Made by a program: the position numbers and the translations under genes. This document shows positions 1-6,020 of a DNA stretch of 9,171 nucleotides, in pieces. The first letter of the stretch is position 1, and each line of letters begins with the position of its first letter. The stretch lies in assembly GCF_024684275.1 (NCBI RefSeq), contig NZ_JAIKXF010000013.1, forward strand, positions 1-9,171. The letters are read 5' to 3'. The stretch is from Ruminococcus sp. Its GTDB lineage: Bacteria > Bacillota_A > Clostridia > Oscillospirales > Ruminococcaceae. The notes under the pieces are model-generated. The model saw nothing but the letters and a program-made list of their open reading frames with translations. It did no database searches and had not been told where the DNA came from.

Positions 1-1620
1 TTTACTGAAAACTTCGGCAAAGGCAATTTTTATATCAAAAGGCTTGATTTCAGCAATATGCTTTGCAGGAATATGATTATCTGTACTAACGAGAGTGTTT
101 CCGAGCTTTATATTGCCGTCTATATCACGGAGTATCTTCTCACCAAATGCACCTATACCATTCCAAGCCAATGGATTGTTGCCGTCAACGATTTTCAGGG
201 CTAATGACATCTTCGTTACTTCTATGGCAGCTTCATCGCAGTCTATACCATGAATGCAGTTTGTTACAATAGCTCGTCTGCCTGCTATCGTGAGCATATA
301 GCTATCGTCTTGAACATAGAAATAATCGCTGTATTTGCTACGTTCATTTTCATCGGAGCTAAGGATTGCAATCATTTTCTTTGTAAGCAGTTCATAAACG
401 GACACAGCAAAAACACCTGAACCACAACAAGGATCAAGCACTTTGATATTGAAGATGTCATCTATTGTGTTTACAGCGGACAGGTCAACAGTCTGCTTAC
501 AAATCATATCAACAATATGCTCCGGAGTGCAGACAGCTCCGTTTGTTTTAACATATTCGGATTTTGTGACTTCCTCTATTCTGCCATTGTTAATAACAAG
601 CTGTTTTCCAAGGAATTCCTCATAGATATTAGCAATAACCTTAACAGGAATTACGTCAAAACGGTACGGAAATGGGTAATATAAGCCATTTACAAACTCT
701 GCAAAAACATCGTTGTCGATATTAAGACTCTGGAATAAATCGTCACGCTTGAACATAGCTCCGTCATAATGGTCATAGAACTCCATGTAACAGCTGTTTT
801 TGAATGAATTCCAAAAGCCGTTTTCATCAGAAAGAAAATGCTTTAGCTTTTCGTGCTTTTCTATTTCTTTCGACTCGCATACCCTTATGAAAATGATACG
901 GTCAAGAATTACCTGAACATAATAATTGAGCAGCGAATCGTTGTTTATAACATCGGGGTTAAGCTCTACCAGTCTTTTGGCAAGCTTAATTCTAAATTCT
1001 GACAGCATGAGCATAAAGTTGCTGTCGAGCTGATTATTGCCCTCGATAGCTTTTGTCTTGTAAAGCTGTTCAAGACGGTTGGAGCAGATATTATCATGCC
1101 ACAAATGCTCATATATGGTATCAAAGTTTTCAATATACTCGTCGATTGAATACTGCTTTGTTCCCATAGCAGCGCTCTGATCAGGCGATGGTTTAAAGCG
1201 AGTATCATATATTACAAGTTGCTCAAAGTTTGATACAAATGCACATGGAGACTGTGCAGACCAACCATATGAGCGAATTTGGAAGGCAGTTTCCTTACTG
1301 GTGAATATATTTACATCCAGAGATTTGGCATCTAAGAATGACTTTATATTTGTGCCATTCATCAATGTGTAATCAGGCTTTTTATGTGTAGAACTGATTT
1401 CTTTGAGCTTTTTCACCTGCTGATTGTTCAATACACGTTCCTGAAGAACCTGAGCAGTATTTTGAACATCCCAGCCGAATATATCAAGCAATTCATTAAG
1501 CCATGTACGGATAGTTTCTTCGCTGATATCTTTATGATCTTTTCCTCTGAGCGTATTATTATATCGTTCAATCAACTTAGAGAGCTTCGATTTTGCTGTT
1601 TCTTTGCTTGGATTTCCCAT
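1..1620 (-). CDS. Type IIG restriction-modification enzyme (Eco57I-like), C-terminus cut by window edge
   Basis: An open frame of 540 codons runs from ATG at 1620 to the window edge with no stop. The start is supported by AGGAGA about 7 bases upstream. Residues 82-99 hold a PD...DAK arrangement (P82 D83, D97 A98 K99), the PD-(D/E)xK nuclease signature. Residues 359-373 (KTNGAVCTPEHIVDMI region) fit methyltransferase motif X. VLDPCCGSGVF (394-404) is the AdoMet-binding motif I, with Cys where DPACGSG is usual. IHGIDCDEAAIEVTKMSLAL (456-475) and GNIKLGNTL (502-510) follow, as in Eco57I-type gamma adenine methylases. The catalytic NPPY motif is expected just past the final FAEVFSK and lies outside the window. 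In this family one polypeptide methylates adenine and cleaves unmodified DNA at a distance from its site. Specificity cannot be read. It may be cargo of the neighbouring element or a separate defence gene. Confidence 0.9.
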   Translation of the reverse strand, partial: MGNPSKETAKSKLSKLIERYNNTLRGKDHKDISEETIRTWLNELLDIFGWDVQNTAQVLQERVLNNQQVKKLKEISSTHKKPDYTLMNGTNIKSFLDAKSLDVNIFTSKETAFQIRSYGWSAQSPCAFVSNFEQLVIYDTRFKPSPDQSAAMGTKQYSIDEYIENFDTIYEHLWHDNICSNRLEQLYKTKAIEGNNQLDSNFMLMLSEFRIKLAKRLVELNPDVINNDSLLNYYVQVILDRIIFIRVCESKEIEKHEKLKHFLSDENGFWNSFKNSCYMEFYDHYDGAMFKRDDLFQSLNIDNDVFAEFVNGLYYPFPYRFDVIPVKVIANIYEEFLGKQLVINNGRIEEVTKSEYVKTNGAVCTPEHIVDMICKQTVDLSAVNTIDDIFNIKVLDPCCGSGVFAVSVYELLTKKMIAILSSDENERSKYSDYFYVQDDSYMLTIAGRRAIVTNCIHGIDCDEAAIEVTKMSLALKIVDGNNPLAWNGIGAFGEKILRDIDGNIKLGNTLVSTDNHIPAKHIAEIKPFDIKIAFAEVFSK

Positions 1621-1671
1621 ATCTATTCTCCTAAAAATGATTTATATGTAAAAAACAAATATCCAATTTAC

Positions 1672-1700
1672 ATTATAGCACAAACGAACTGAAAAAGCAA
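1672..1700 (-). promoter_or_regulatory. Predicted sigma-A promoter of the type IIG R-M gene
   Basis: On the minus strand TTGCTT (1700-1695) is followed by a 17-bp spacer and a perfect TATAAT (1677-1672). Transcription would start near 1665, giving an AT-rich leader of about 45 nt before the ATG at 1620. The -35 matches consensus in only three positions. Confidence 0.6.
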
Positions 1701-1740
1701 CCTAAAAACCTATAATTTGCCTAAAAATCGTTATTCAGCG

Positions 1741-1765
1741 ACTTCGACTCCACCGGAGTCAAAGT
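1741..1765 (-). terminator. Hairpin directly after the zinc-knuckle gene stop, possible weak terminator
   Basis: In minus-strand RNA an 11-bp stem (arms 1765-1755 and 1751-1741, loop GGU) forms with one U-G wobble. It starts at the base after the TGA stop. The plus-strand version has a C-A mismatch, so the structure favours minus-strand RNA. The nearest T run (GATTTTT) lies about 13 nt further on, so termination is likely inefficient, or the hairpin only stabilises the 3' end. Confidence 0.4.
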
Positions 1766-2785
1766 TCAGACCTTCCTCCCAAACTTCTCAACAAGTTCCT
1801 CGACCATAGCCTTTATCTCCGCCTTATACTTAGCTGAGAGGTCTTCAAGCTCCTTAGTCGGCAGACCGTTGCGTATCAGGCGTTTTTTTAGTTTGTCCAT
1901 ATCTTCCATACGCTCTTGCTTAGCCTGTATAAACTCGTCAAACTCGGCAGGGTGATACTTCTCAACACCTGCTTCAACGAGAACCTTCTTATATCTGCGG
2001 ACATAGGCATCATAATCACGCTTCACGGCGGAATATGCCTTGGTGTTCTCCTTGTATATGGCTTCTTTCTGCTGTTTCTGAGCTTCGATGCACTCAGCGG
2101 TATGACAGCAGACCTCGCCTTCCGTTCCGAGGAACAGCTTATGGCAGAAACCGCACTCGCATATCGTCCACTTGTTTTGATGAACGAGCTGTCCAATCTC
2201 TGCAAGGACTGTAAGCAGGCAGTTATCGCTCTCACGGAACACATTGAATGTGTAATCATCGGCAGCAACTATCGTTCTTCCGGGCTGTATCATAAAATGC
2301 TCCATATTAGACTTATGGCTGAAATACGCATCACTGCACATCATGGCGAACTGCGTATCCATATACTCCATGAGCTTTCGGGAAACTTCGTCCTGTATCC
2401 TTCTCCTGTTGAGCTTGGCGATAACAACATCATTCGGTTTCAGTAGGACATACCTCTCCTTATCATAATACTCAATAACAGAGCCGACATATCCTCTGAA
2501 AAAGATATTCTCCCCATACTCGGCTATGAACCTTGCTATCATATCATCGATGCTGACATCAATGCTCCTGTCAATCCGCAGGGCGCTGTTGAGCCTGTCC
2601 TTGAAAGCGTCATAAGGCTCGGTATGCTCGCAGAACACTTTATGCTGATTCATCAGCTCATCAAAGGTGTACGTTCTCGTATTCAGGACTGCGCCGTGTA
2701 AGCTTTCATCGGTATCAATAACAGACTGTGCGATATTTATCGTGCGGTCTGTTTCGTTTATACGGTAAATTGTCGTAGTTCCCAT
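1766..2785 (-). CDS. Cys-rich zinc-knuckle protein of unknown function (DUF6076-like)
   Basis: The protein is 339 aa, starting at ATG 2785 with GAGG about 7 bases upstream. The frame stays open back to 3019, but the promoter at 2816-2844 lies inside that extension, so the longer start is not used. Its one recognisable feature is a metal-binding cluster at residues 209-232: C209, C211, C214, H215, C226, C227, H228 and C232, in the arrangement CECGFCHKLF then CCHTAEC. This looks like a CGNR- or DUF6076-style zinc ribbon. The C-terminal third (240-335) is highly charged and helical, probably coiled coil. The N-terminal 200 residues match no fold I recognise. The gene is divergent from the DUF3987 operon and shares its control region, which suggests a regulatory or element-maintenance role. 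The family name is from memory of similar proteins in Clostridia elements; the function is unknown. Confidence 0.75.
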   Translation of the reverse strand: MGTTTIYRINETDRTINIAQSVIDTDESLHGAVLNTRTYTFDELMNQHKVFCEHTEPYDAFKDRLNSALRIDRSIDVSIDDMIARFIAEYGENIFFRGYVGSVIEYYDKERYVLLKPNDVVIAKLNRRRIQDEVSRKLMEYMDTQFAMMCSDAYFSHKSNMEHFMIQPGRTIVAADDYTFNVFRESDNCLLTVLAEIGQLVHQNKWTICECGFCHKLFLGTEGEVCCHTAECIEAQKQQKEAIYKENTKAYSAVKRDYDAYVRRYKKVLVEAGVEKYHPAEFDEFIQAKQERMEDMDKLKKRLIRNGLPTKELEDLSAKYKAEIKAMVEELVEKFGRKV

Positions 2786-2815
2786 ACGCTTTCCTCGCTT
2801 TCGGTATCTTATGAT

Positions 2816-2844
2816 ATTATAACACATCACACGCAATATGTCAA
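2816..2844 (-). promoter_or_regulatory. Near-perfect sigma-A promoter of the zinc-knuckle gene
   Basis: On the minus strand TTGACA (2844-2839), a 17-bp spacer and TATAAT (2821-2816) are both full consensus. The spacer contains TTGCGT, one of the GCGTA-type motifs clustered here. A protein bound there would block the promoter. Transcription would start near 2809, leaving a leader of about 25 nt. Confidence 0.8.
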
Positions 2845-2918
2845 TTTTAATGCGTATTATAGCGTAACATACAGCGTATTTAAAAATATTATGCGTATTC
2901 TTTTGCGTAAATACGCAA
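2831..2918. repeat. Cluster of GCGTA motifs over the divergent control region (putative operator array)
   Basis: GCGTA starts at 2852, 2862, 2874, 2893 and 2905 on the plus strand, with spacings of 10, 12, 19 and 12 bp, close to one or two helical turns. A reverse-orientation TACGC at 2911 completes the perfect inverted repeat TTGCGTA-AA-TACGCAA (2903-2918). A further ACGCAA at 2831 sits between the -35 and -10 of the minus promoter. Same-face spacing and promoter overlap suggest cooperative binding by a regulator. Iteron-like or integrase arm-type sites are alternatives. Confidence 0.6.
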
Positions 2919-2944
2919 CACACGCACAAGGCCTCCGAAAGAAA

Positions 2945-2953
2945 TGTTACAAT
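2945..2953 (+). promoter_or_regulatory. Candidate extended -10 promoter for the DUF3987 operon
   Basis: TG-T-TACAAT reads as an extended -10 element (5 of 6 matches to TATAAT) without a convincing -35. Transcription would begin near 2960, exactly where the first leader hairpin starts. A weaker alternative is TTGCAT (2991) with TATACA (3013), spacer 16 bp. Confidence 0.35.
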
Positions 2954-2959
2954 GGTCAT

Positions 2960-3036
2960 GTCAGCAGGAAAAGGTCGGCTGACAGCGGTATTGCATCCGA
3001 GATGCTGACCGCTATACATATAAAAGCGCTTTTATA
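2960..3036 (+). promoter_or_regulatory. Structured leader upstream of the DUF3987 gene: three consecutive stem-loops
   Basis: Stem 1 is GTCAGC (2960-2965) with GCTGAC (2978-2983). Stem 2 starts at the next base: AGCGGT (2984-2989) with ACCGCT (3008-3013), and inside it GCATC (2993-2997) with GATGC (3001-3005). Stem 3 is the perfect 18-bp palindrome TATAAAAGCGCTTTTATA (3019-3036). The ribosome binding site follows at 3049-3057. The back-to-back packing suggests folded RNA, though the 18-bp palindrome could equally be a DNA operator. No known riboswitch class is recognised. Confidence 0.45.
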
Positions 3037-3061
3037 AATACATCTGAAAGGAAGAGGATAT

Positions 3062-4522
3062 TTGAACAACGAAACAACGTGGGCGCAGCCCACACCACTC
3101 CGTCCCGATGGGACAAACCTCCTGCCGTTCCCTGTGAACGCACTTCCACCTATTATAGGTGATATGGCGGACGCAATAGCGACTACCACTTCAACGGATG
3201 TTGCTATGGCAGGCACTTCAATACTCTCGGCGGTGAGCTACTGCTTTTCGGGCGTGTACAGTATGTCGGCAAAGCGTGACCATACGGAGCCGCTGGTACT
3301 TGATACCCTTACAATAGCAGAGCCGAGCTTCAAGAAGTCTCCTGTTATCTCTCTTATAAAGCGACCGTATATCCAGTTCGCTCATGACTGGAATGAAAAC
3401 AACAAGCAGAACATCTTCACGGCGCAGGAAGAATACAAGCTGTTAGAGAACAAGCTCGAAGCACTTGAAAAGAAAAAGGACGTTACCGCCGAGGAGATAG
3501 CCAAGCTCCGGACAGAGCTGAGCAATATGCCACCGAGCAATTTCCGCAGGATAGCGGTTGACGATGTTACTCCCGAATCTCTTGTGAATCTGCTTGAAGA
3601 AAACGGCACTCTACTGATGATATCCGATGAAGCCGGAATGCTCGGTAATTTCAGCGGACGTTACAGCAACAATATACCGAACCTTGATCTCCTGCTGAAA
3701 TCGTGGAACGGTGAAACGTATATCAGCGACAGAGCGACCAGGGCGAGCATTGTTCTCAAAAAGCCCTACATGAGCATCTGCCTTGCGTGTCAGCCTTATA
3801 TGTTTGACAGTATGATAAACAATCCTGTGTTCCGTGGCAGCGGACTGATAGCTCGTTTTCTGTATTGTTTCCCCGTAAGTAATATTGGTCACCGTAAGTA
3901 CGATACGCAGGCTGTTCCTGAAGCCGTTGCTGAGAATTACAAGCGGCTGATATACAAGCTCCTCAGCAGGAAGTTTGCTTATCAAGACGAAAAGGAGTTG
4001 TATCTCCATTTCGACGAAAAGACATACGGTGAGTTCGTAGATTACTACAACAGGCGTATTGAACCGATGCTCCTCACGGATATGGCATTCTGCAAGGACT
4101 GGGGCGGAAAGTATCACGGTGAACTGCTCCGCTTGTGCGGTATCATTCATTGCATCAAGTGTGCTTTGAATAATACTGATCCTGTCGAAACTCGTGTCGG
4201 CATTGATACGTTCTGCAATGCTATTGATATCGGTGAGTATTTCCGTGAACAGGCAATATATGCGTACAGTCTCGGAGACATTGACCTCGGAACGATAAAG
4301 GCAGAACGTGTGATAAACAAGATACGCTCAAAGCACATCACGAATATCCGACAGAACGACCTTTACAAGCTGTGCCGATGCACACTGTTTAAGAGCGCCG
4401 CCGACTTTGCGGAGACAATGGATATGCTTGAAGAATACAGGTATATTGTACGCAACACAAGCAAGGGCACAAACAACAAAACGATAACAGACGTTATCAT
4501 CAACCCGAACATTTACAGATGA
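3062..4522 (+). CDS. DUF3987 family helicase/primase-associated ATPase-like protein
   Basis: The protein is 486 aa and starts with TTG at 3062, preceded by AGGAAGAGG (3049-3057). The N-terminus (LPFPVNALPPIIGDMADAIA, residues 21-40) is the typical opening of DUF3987 proteins. TIAEPSFKKSPVISLI (84-99) sits at the Walker A position, where the family has a GxxKS-type loop; here the glycine is replaced but KS (92-93) is kept. LLMISDEAG (184-192) is the Walker B-like strand with D189 E190. RGSGLIARFLYCFP (248-261) carries likely arginine-finger residues. A charged helical insert spans about 112-155. DUF3987 proteins occur in mobile elements and prophages beside primase and relaxase genes and are thought to help DNA replication; no biochemical role is shown here. 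It is the first gene of the plus-strand module. Family call is firm, function inferred. Confidence 0.85.
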   Translation: MNNETTWAQPTPLRPDGTNLLPFPVNALPPIIGDMADAIATTTSTDVAMAGTSILSAVSYCFSGVYSMSAKRDHTEPLVLDTLTIAEPSFKKSPVISLIKRPYIQFAHDWNENNKQNIFTAQEEYKLLENKLEALEKKKDVTAEEIAKLRTELSNMPPSNFRRIAVDDVTPESLVNLLEENGTLLMISDEAGMLGNFSGRYSNNIPNLDLLLKSWNGETYISDRATRASIVLKKPYMSICLACQPYMFDSMINNPVFRGSGLIARFLYCFPVSNIGHRKYDTQAVPEAVAENYKRLIYKLLSRKFAYQDEKELYLHFDEKTYGEFVDYYNRRIEPMLLTDMAFCKDWGGKYHGELLRLCGIIHCIKCALNNTDPVETRVGIDTFCNAIDIGEYFREQAIYAYSLGDIDLGTIKAERVINKIRSKHITNIRQNDLYKLCRCTLFKSAADFAETMDMLEEYRYIVRNTSKGTNNKTITDVIINPNIYR

Positions 4523-4529
4523 TGAAGTC

Positions 4530-4589
4530 TGAACTTTCCGCATTTTGCACACTTTGAAACTGCAAAATGCTCAAAATGTTCAAAGTTCA
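4530..4589 (+). promoter_or_regulatory. Nested inverted repeats with alternative pairing between DUF3987 and HTH genes
   Basis: An inner perfect 10-bp inverted repeat, GCATTTTGCA (4540-4549) and TGCAAAATGC (4561-4570), has an 11-nt loop. An outer perfect 8-bp repeat, TGAACTTT (4530-4537) and AAAGTTCA (4582-4589), encloses it. The loop segment ACTTTGAA (4551-4558) is also perfectly complementary to TTCAAAGT (4579-4586), which overlaps the outer arm, so two folds exclude each other. This resembles an attenuator or a protein-binding DNA element. No T run follows the stems, so a simple terminator is unlikely. Confidence 0.55.
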
Positions 4590-4631
4590 TAAAACACAAA
4601 ACTCTTAGACAGAAAGATGAGGATTTTAATT

Positions 4632-4928
4632 ATGACAAACGAAAGAAAAGAACAGCTTCTCGACCAGATACTTGAACTCATGACTGCTGTCGCTTACGAC
4701 AGAGAGCCGAATGAGGTCGCAGTCCCCGAAACAACCAAAGCTCCTGAACCTAAAAAGGTGAAAATGCTGACCGTCAAGGAATGCACCGAGCTTATTGACG
4801 GGCTTTCCGAACACACTGTACGTATGCTTGTAGCTCAGAACAAGATCAAGTATATCCGCACAGGCGAAGGTGTCCGTGGAAAGATACTTGTCAACAAGGC
4901 TGATCTGCTTAACTATTTCCAGAATTGA
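4632..4928 (+). CDS. Small excisionase-family (MerR-type winged) helix-turn-helix DNA-binding protein
   Basis: The protein is 98 aa. The ATG at 4632 has GAGGA about 9 bases upstream. An ATG at 4617 in the same frame would place that sequence inside the gene and has only a weak AGAAAG before it. Residues 45-98 (MLTVKECTELIDGLSEHTVR, then KIKYIRTGEGVRGKILVNK and a terminal LLNYFQN) follow the HTH_17/excisionase pattern: a helix pair, then a wing ending in the K-I-L-V-N-K strand. The first 44 residues are a charged, probably flexible tail. Proteins of this type act as recombination directionality factors or regulators in integrative elements, which fits the integrase 2.4 kb downstream. Its stop overlaps the next start, so it is co-translated with the CHC2 protein. 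Whether it controls excision or transcription cannot be read from sequence. Confidence 0.8.
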   Translation: MTNERKEQLLDQILELMTAVAYDREPNEVAVPETTKAPEPKKVKMLTVKECTELIDGLSEHTVRMLVAQNKIKYIRTGEGVRGKILVNKADLLNYFQN

Positions 4929-5512
4929 CGGTATTCGAGCAAGTAAAATCTGCTATTGACATGAGAACGGTTGCAGAGGGTTACGGTCTTGAAATTGATC
5001 GTGGCGGTATGACACATTGTCCCTTTCATGATGAGCGTACTCCCTCTGCAAAAATCTATCCCGATGCTCTTCATTGCTTCGGCTGCGGAACGCACGTTGA
5101 CGTTATCGGTTTCACGCAGAAAATGTTCGGGCTGGACAAGCCTATTGATGCTGTGAAAAAGCTCAACGATGATTACAATCTTCACATTGATATCAGCAAA
5201 GCTCCGACTGCGGAAGAAGTTACCGAATATCAGAAGCGAGTCCGAGAAAAACGAGCCTATGAAGAATGGGAGAAGTCAGCGTGGCGAACACTCAATGATT
5301 ACCTGTGGCTGATGCGTGAATGGAGAGAATTTGCTTCTGCTTCTCCCGATGAAGAATGTGACGAGCGTTTTGTATATTCCTTGCATCATCTGGACTACGC
5401 AGAGTACCTTTGTTTGGAGTTCATTAACTACAACAAAGCAGGGCGGCTTTCCATGAAAAATATCGTTGCAGAAATAGCAGATTTTCAGAAAAAATTGAGG
5501 GCTGATTTTTGA
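4925..5512 (+). CDS. Stand-alone CHC2-type primase zinc finger protein
   Basis: The protein is 195 aa with a TTG start at 4925 that shares three bases with the upstream TGA. No ribosome binding site is visible, so translational coupling is likely. C32-P-F-H35 and C51-F-G-C54 form the CHC2 zinc-binding motif of DnaG primases, in the context THCPFHDERTPSAKIYP and LHCFGCGTHVDVIGF. The TOPRIM catalytic core of DnaG is absent. The rest (about 85-195) is a charged helical region with no known domain. In DnaG this finger binds template DNA. Such isolated CHC2 proteins are common next to relaxase genes in Firmicutes mobilisable elements, where they may help start replication of transferred single-stranded DNA. 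It probably works with the DUF3987 protein of the same operon. Domain call is secure; role is inferred. Confidence 0.85.
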   Translation: MTVFEQVKSAIDMRTVAEGYGLEIDRGGMTHCPFHDERTPSAKIYPDALHCFGCGTHVDVIGFTQKMFGLDKPIDAVKKLNDDYNLHIDISKAPTAEEVTEYQKRVREKRAYEEWEKSAWRTLNDYLWLMREWREFASASPDEECDERFVYSLHHLDYAEYLCLEFINYNKAGRLSMKNIVAEIADFQKKLRADF

Positions 5513-5516
5513 AATA

Positions 5517-5543
5517 ATCATCGTTTCCGATATGATGTTTTTT
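5517..5543 (+). terminator. Rho-independent terminator after the CHC2 gene
   Basis: ATCAT (5517-5521) pairs with ATGAT (5532-5536), with an inner CG/CG pair around TTTC and an AT bulge. G and six T residues follow (5538-5543). The stem is short and AT-rich, so termination may be partial. It separates the replication genes from the hairpin array and relaxase. Confidence 0.5.
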
Positions 5544-5576
5544 CAAAATTGTAATGCGGATTTCTGCAGCTCTCAC

Positions 5577-5736
5577 GGGTACGATTCAGAATAACCGTAC
5601 CCACAATTTCGGCTGCTCCGCCAGCCGATAAGAGCCTCGCAGAGCCCCGGCATTTTTGATAGTCGTGTATGCGGCTGTCAAAAGTGCTTTGGGGTTACTG
5701 GCGGCACTCCGCAAGTAAATCCGGTGCTTCGCACCG
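5577..5736 (+). other. Serial hairpins upstream of the relaxase (structured RNA or oriT/ssDNA element)
   Basis: Five stem-loops follow each other. GGGTACG/CGTACCC spans 5577-5602. TCGGCTG/CAGCCGA spans 5609-5628. A long stem has arms 5650-5665 and 5672-5687: 16 pairs with three T-G wobbles, extended by CCCC (5645-5648) with GGGG (5691-5694). TTACTGGCGG with CCGCAAGTAA (5695-5718) has one G-A mismatch. CGGTGC/GCACCG spans 5722-5736. The wobbles pair only in the plus-strand molecule. No credible plus-strand gene lies here. The position before a relaxase gene suggests an origin of transfer or single-strand origin; a regulatory or non-coding RNA is the alternative. Confidence 0.55.
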
Positions 5737-5774
5737 TTTGGGTTGCCGATCTCCGTATCGTTGCAAGCCAATTA

Positions 5775-5955
5775 GCCCATCAGGGCGATAGGAAGCATAA
5801 GCTTCGTCTTATGCGTAATTATTCAAGCCCGTCCAGGGCGTAAATGATATGAAGCATAAGCTCCGTCTTATGCGTAATTTTATAAGCCCGACAGGGCGTA
5901 AATGATCAGAAGCACAAGCTTTGTCTTGTGCGTAATTATTCAAGCCCGTCAGGGC
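5775..5955 (+). repeat. Three-copy 58-59 bp tandem repeat of paired hairpins
   Basis: Each unit has a GCATAAG-type hairpin followed by TGCGTAATT and a GCCC/GGGC hairpin. The first stems are GCATAAG/CTTATGC at 5795-5814 and 5854-5873, and GCACAAG/CTTGTGC at 5912-5931. In copy 3 both arms change so that pairing is kept. The small GCCC-loop-GGGC hairpins start at 5775, 5827, 5886 and 5944. Two more small hairpins follow (TACATGATGTA at 5956-5966, TCCTG/CAGGA at 5968-5980) before the mob ribosome binding site. It is not a CRISPR array, because the whole unit is repeated rather than unique spacers. Function unknown. Confidence 0.75.
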
Positions 5956-6020
5956 TACATGATGTAATCCTGTTTCAGGACTGCAAATGATAAAAATCTT
6001 TATAAAGGAGTAATTTTATA

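Noticed and set aside
443..1692. Plus- and minus-strand short frames at 443-625, 966-1208 and 1384-1692
   Set aside because: All are shadows of the long type IIG frame, with no start signals of their own.
2786..3019. N-terminal extension of the zinc-knuckle protein by 78 codons
   Set aside because: A full-consensus promoter and the GCGTA array lie inside the extension, and the ATG at 2785 has a proper ribosome binding site.
4617..4631. ATG at 4617 as start of the HTH gene
   Set aside because: It would overlap the GAGGA that serves ATG 4632 and has only a weak AGAAAG upstream.
5680..5690. RSF1010-like (MobQ) nick sequence, from AAAGTGC beside the long hairpin
   Set aside because: Only a short AAGTGC core matches, and the relaxase carries MobV rather than MobQ motifs.
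5586..5771. 61-codon minus-strand frame in the hairpin block
   Set aside because: It lies entirely across strong hairpins, has no convincing ribosome binding site and no domain. The open frame is better explained by structured non-coding sequence.
5775..5955. CRISPR array
   Set aside because: The 58-59 bp units are repeated whole, with no unique spacers, and no cas genes are near.
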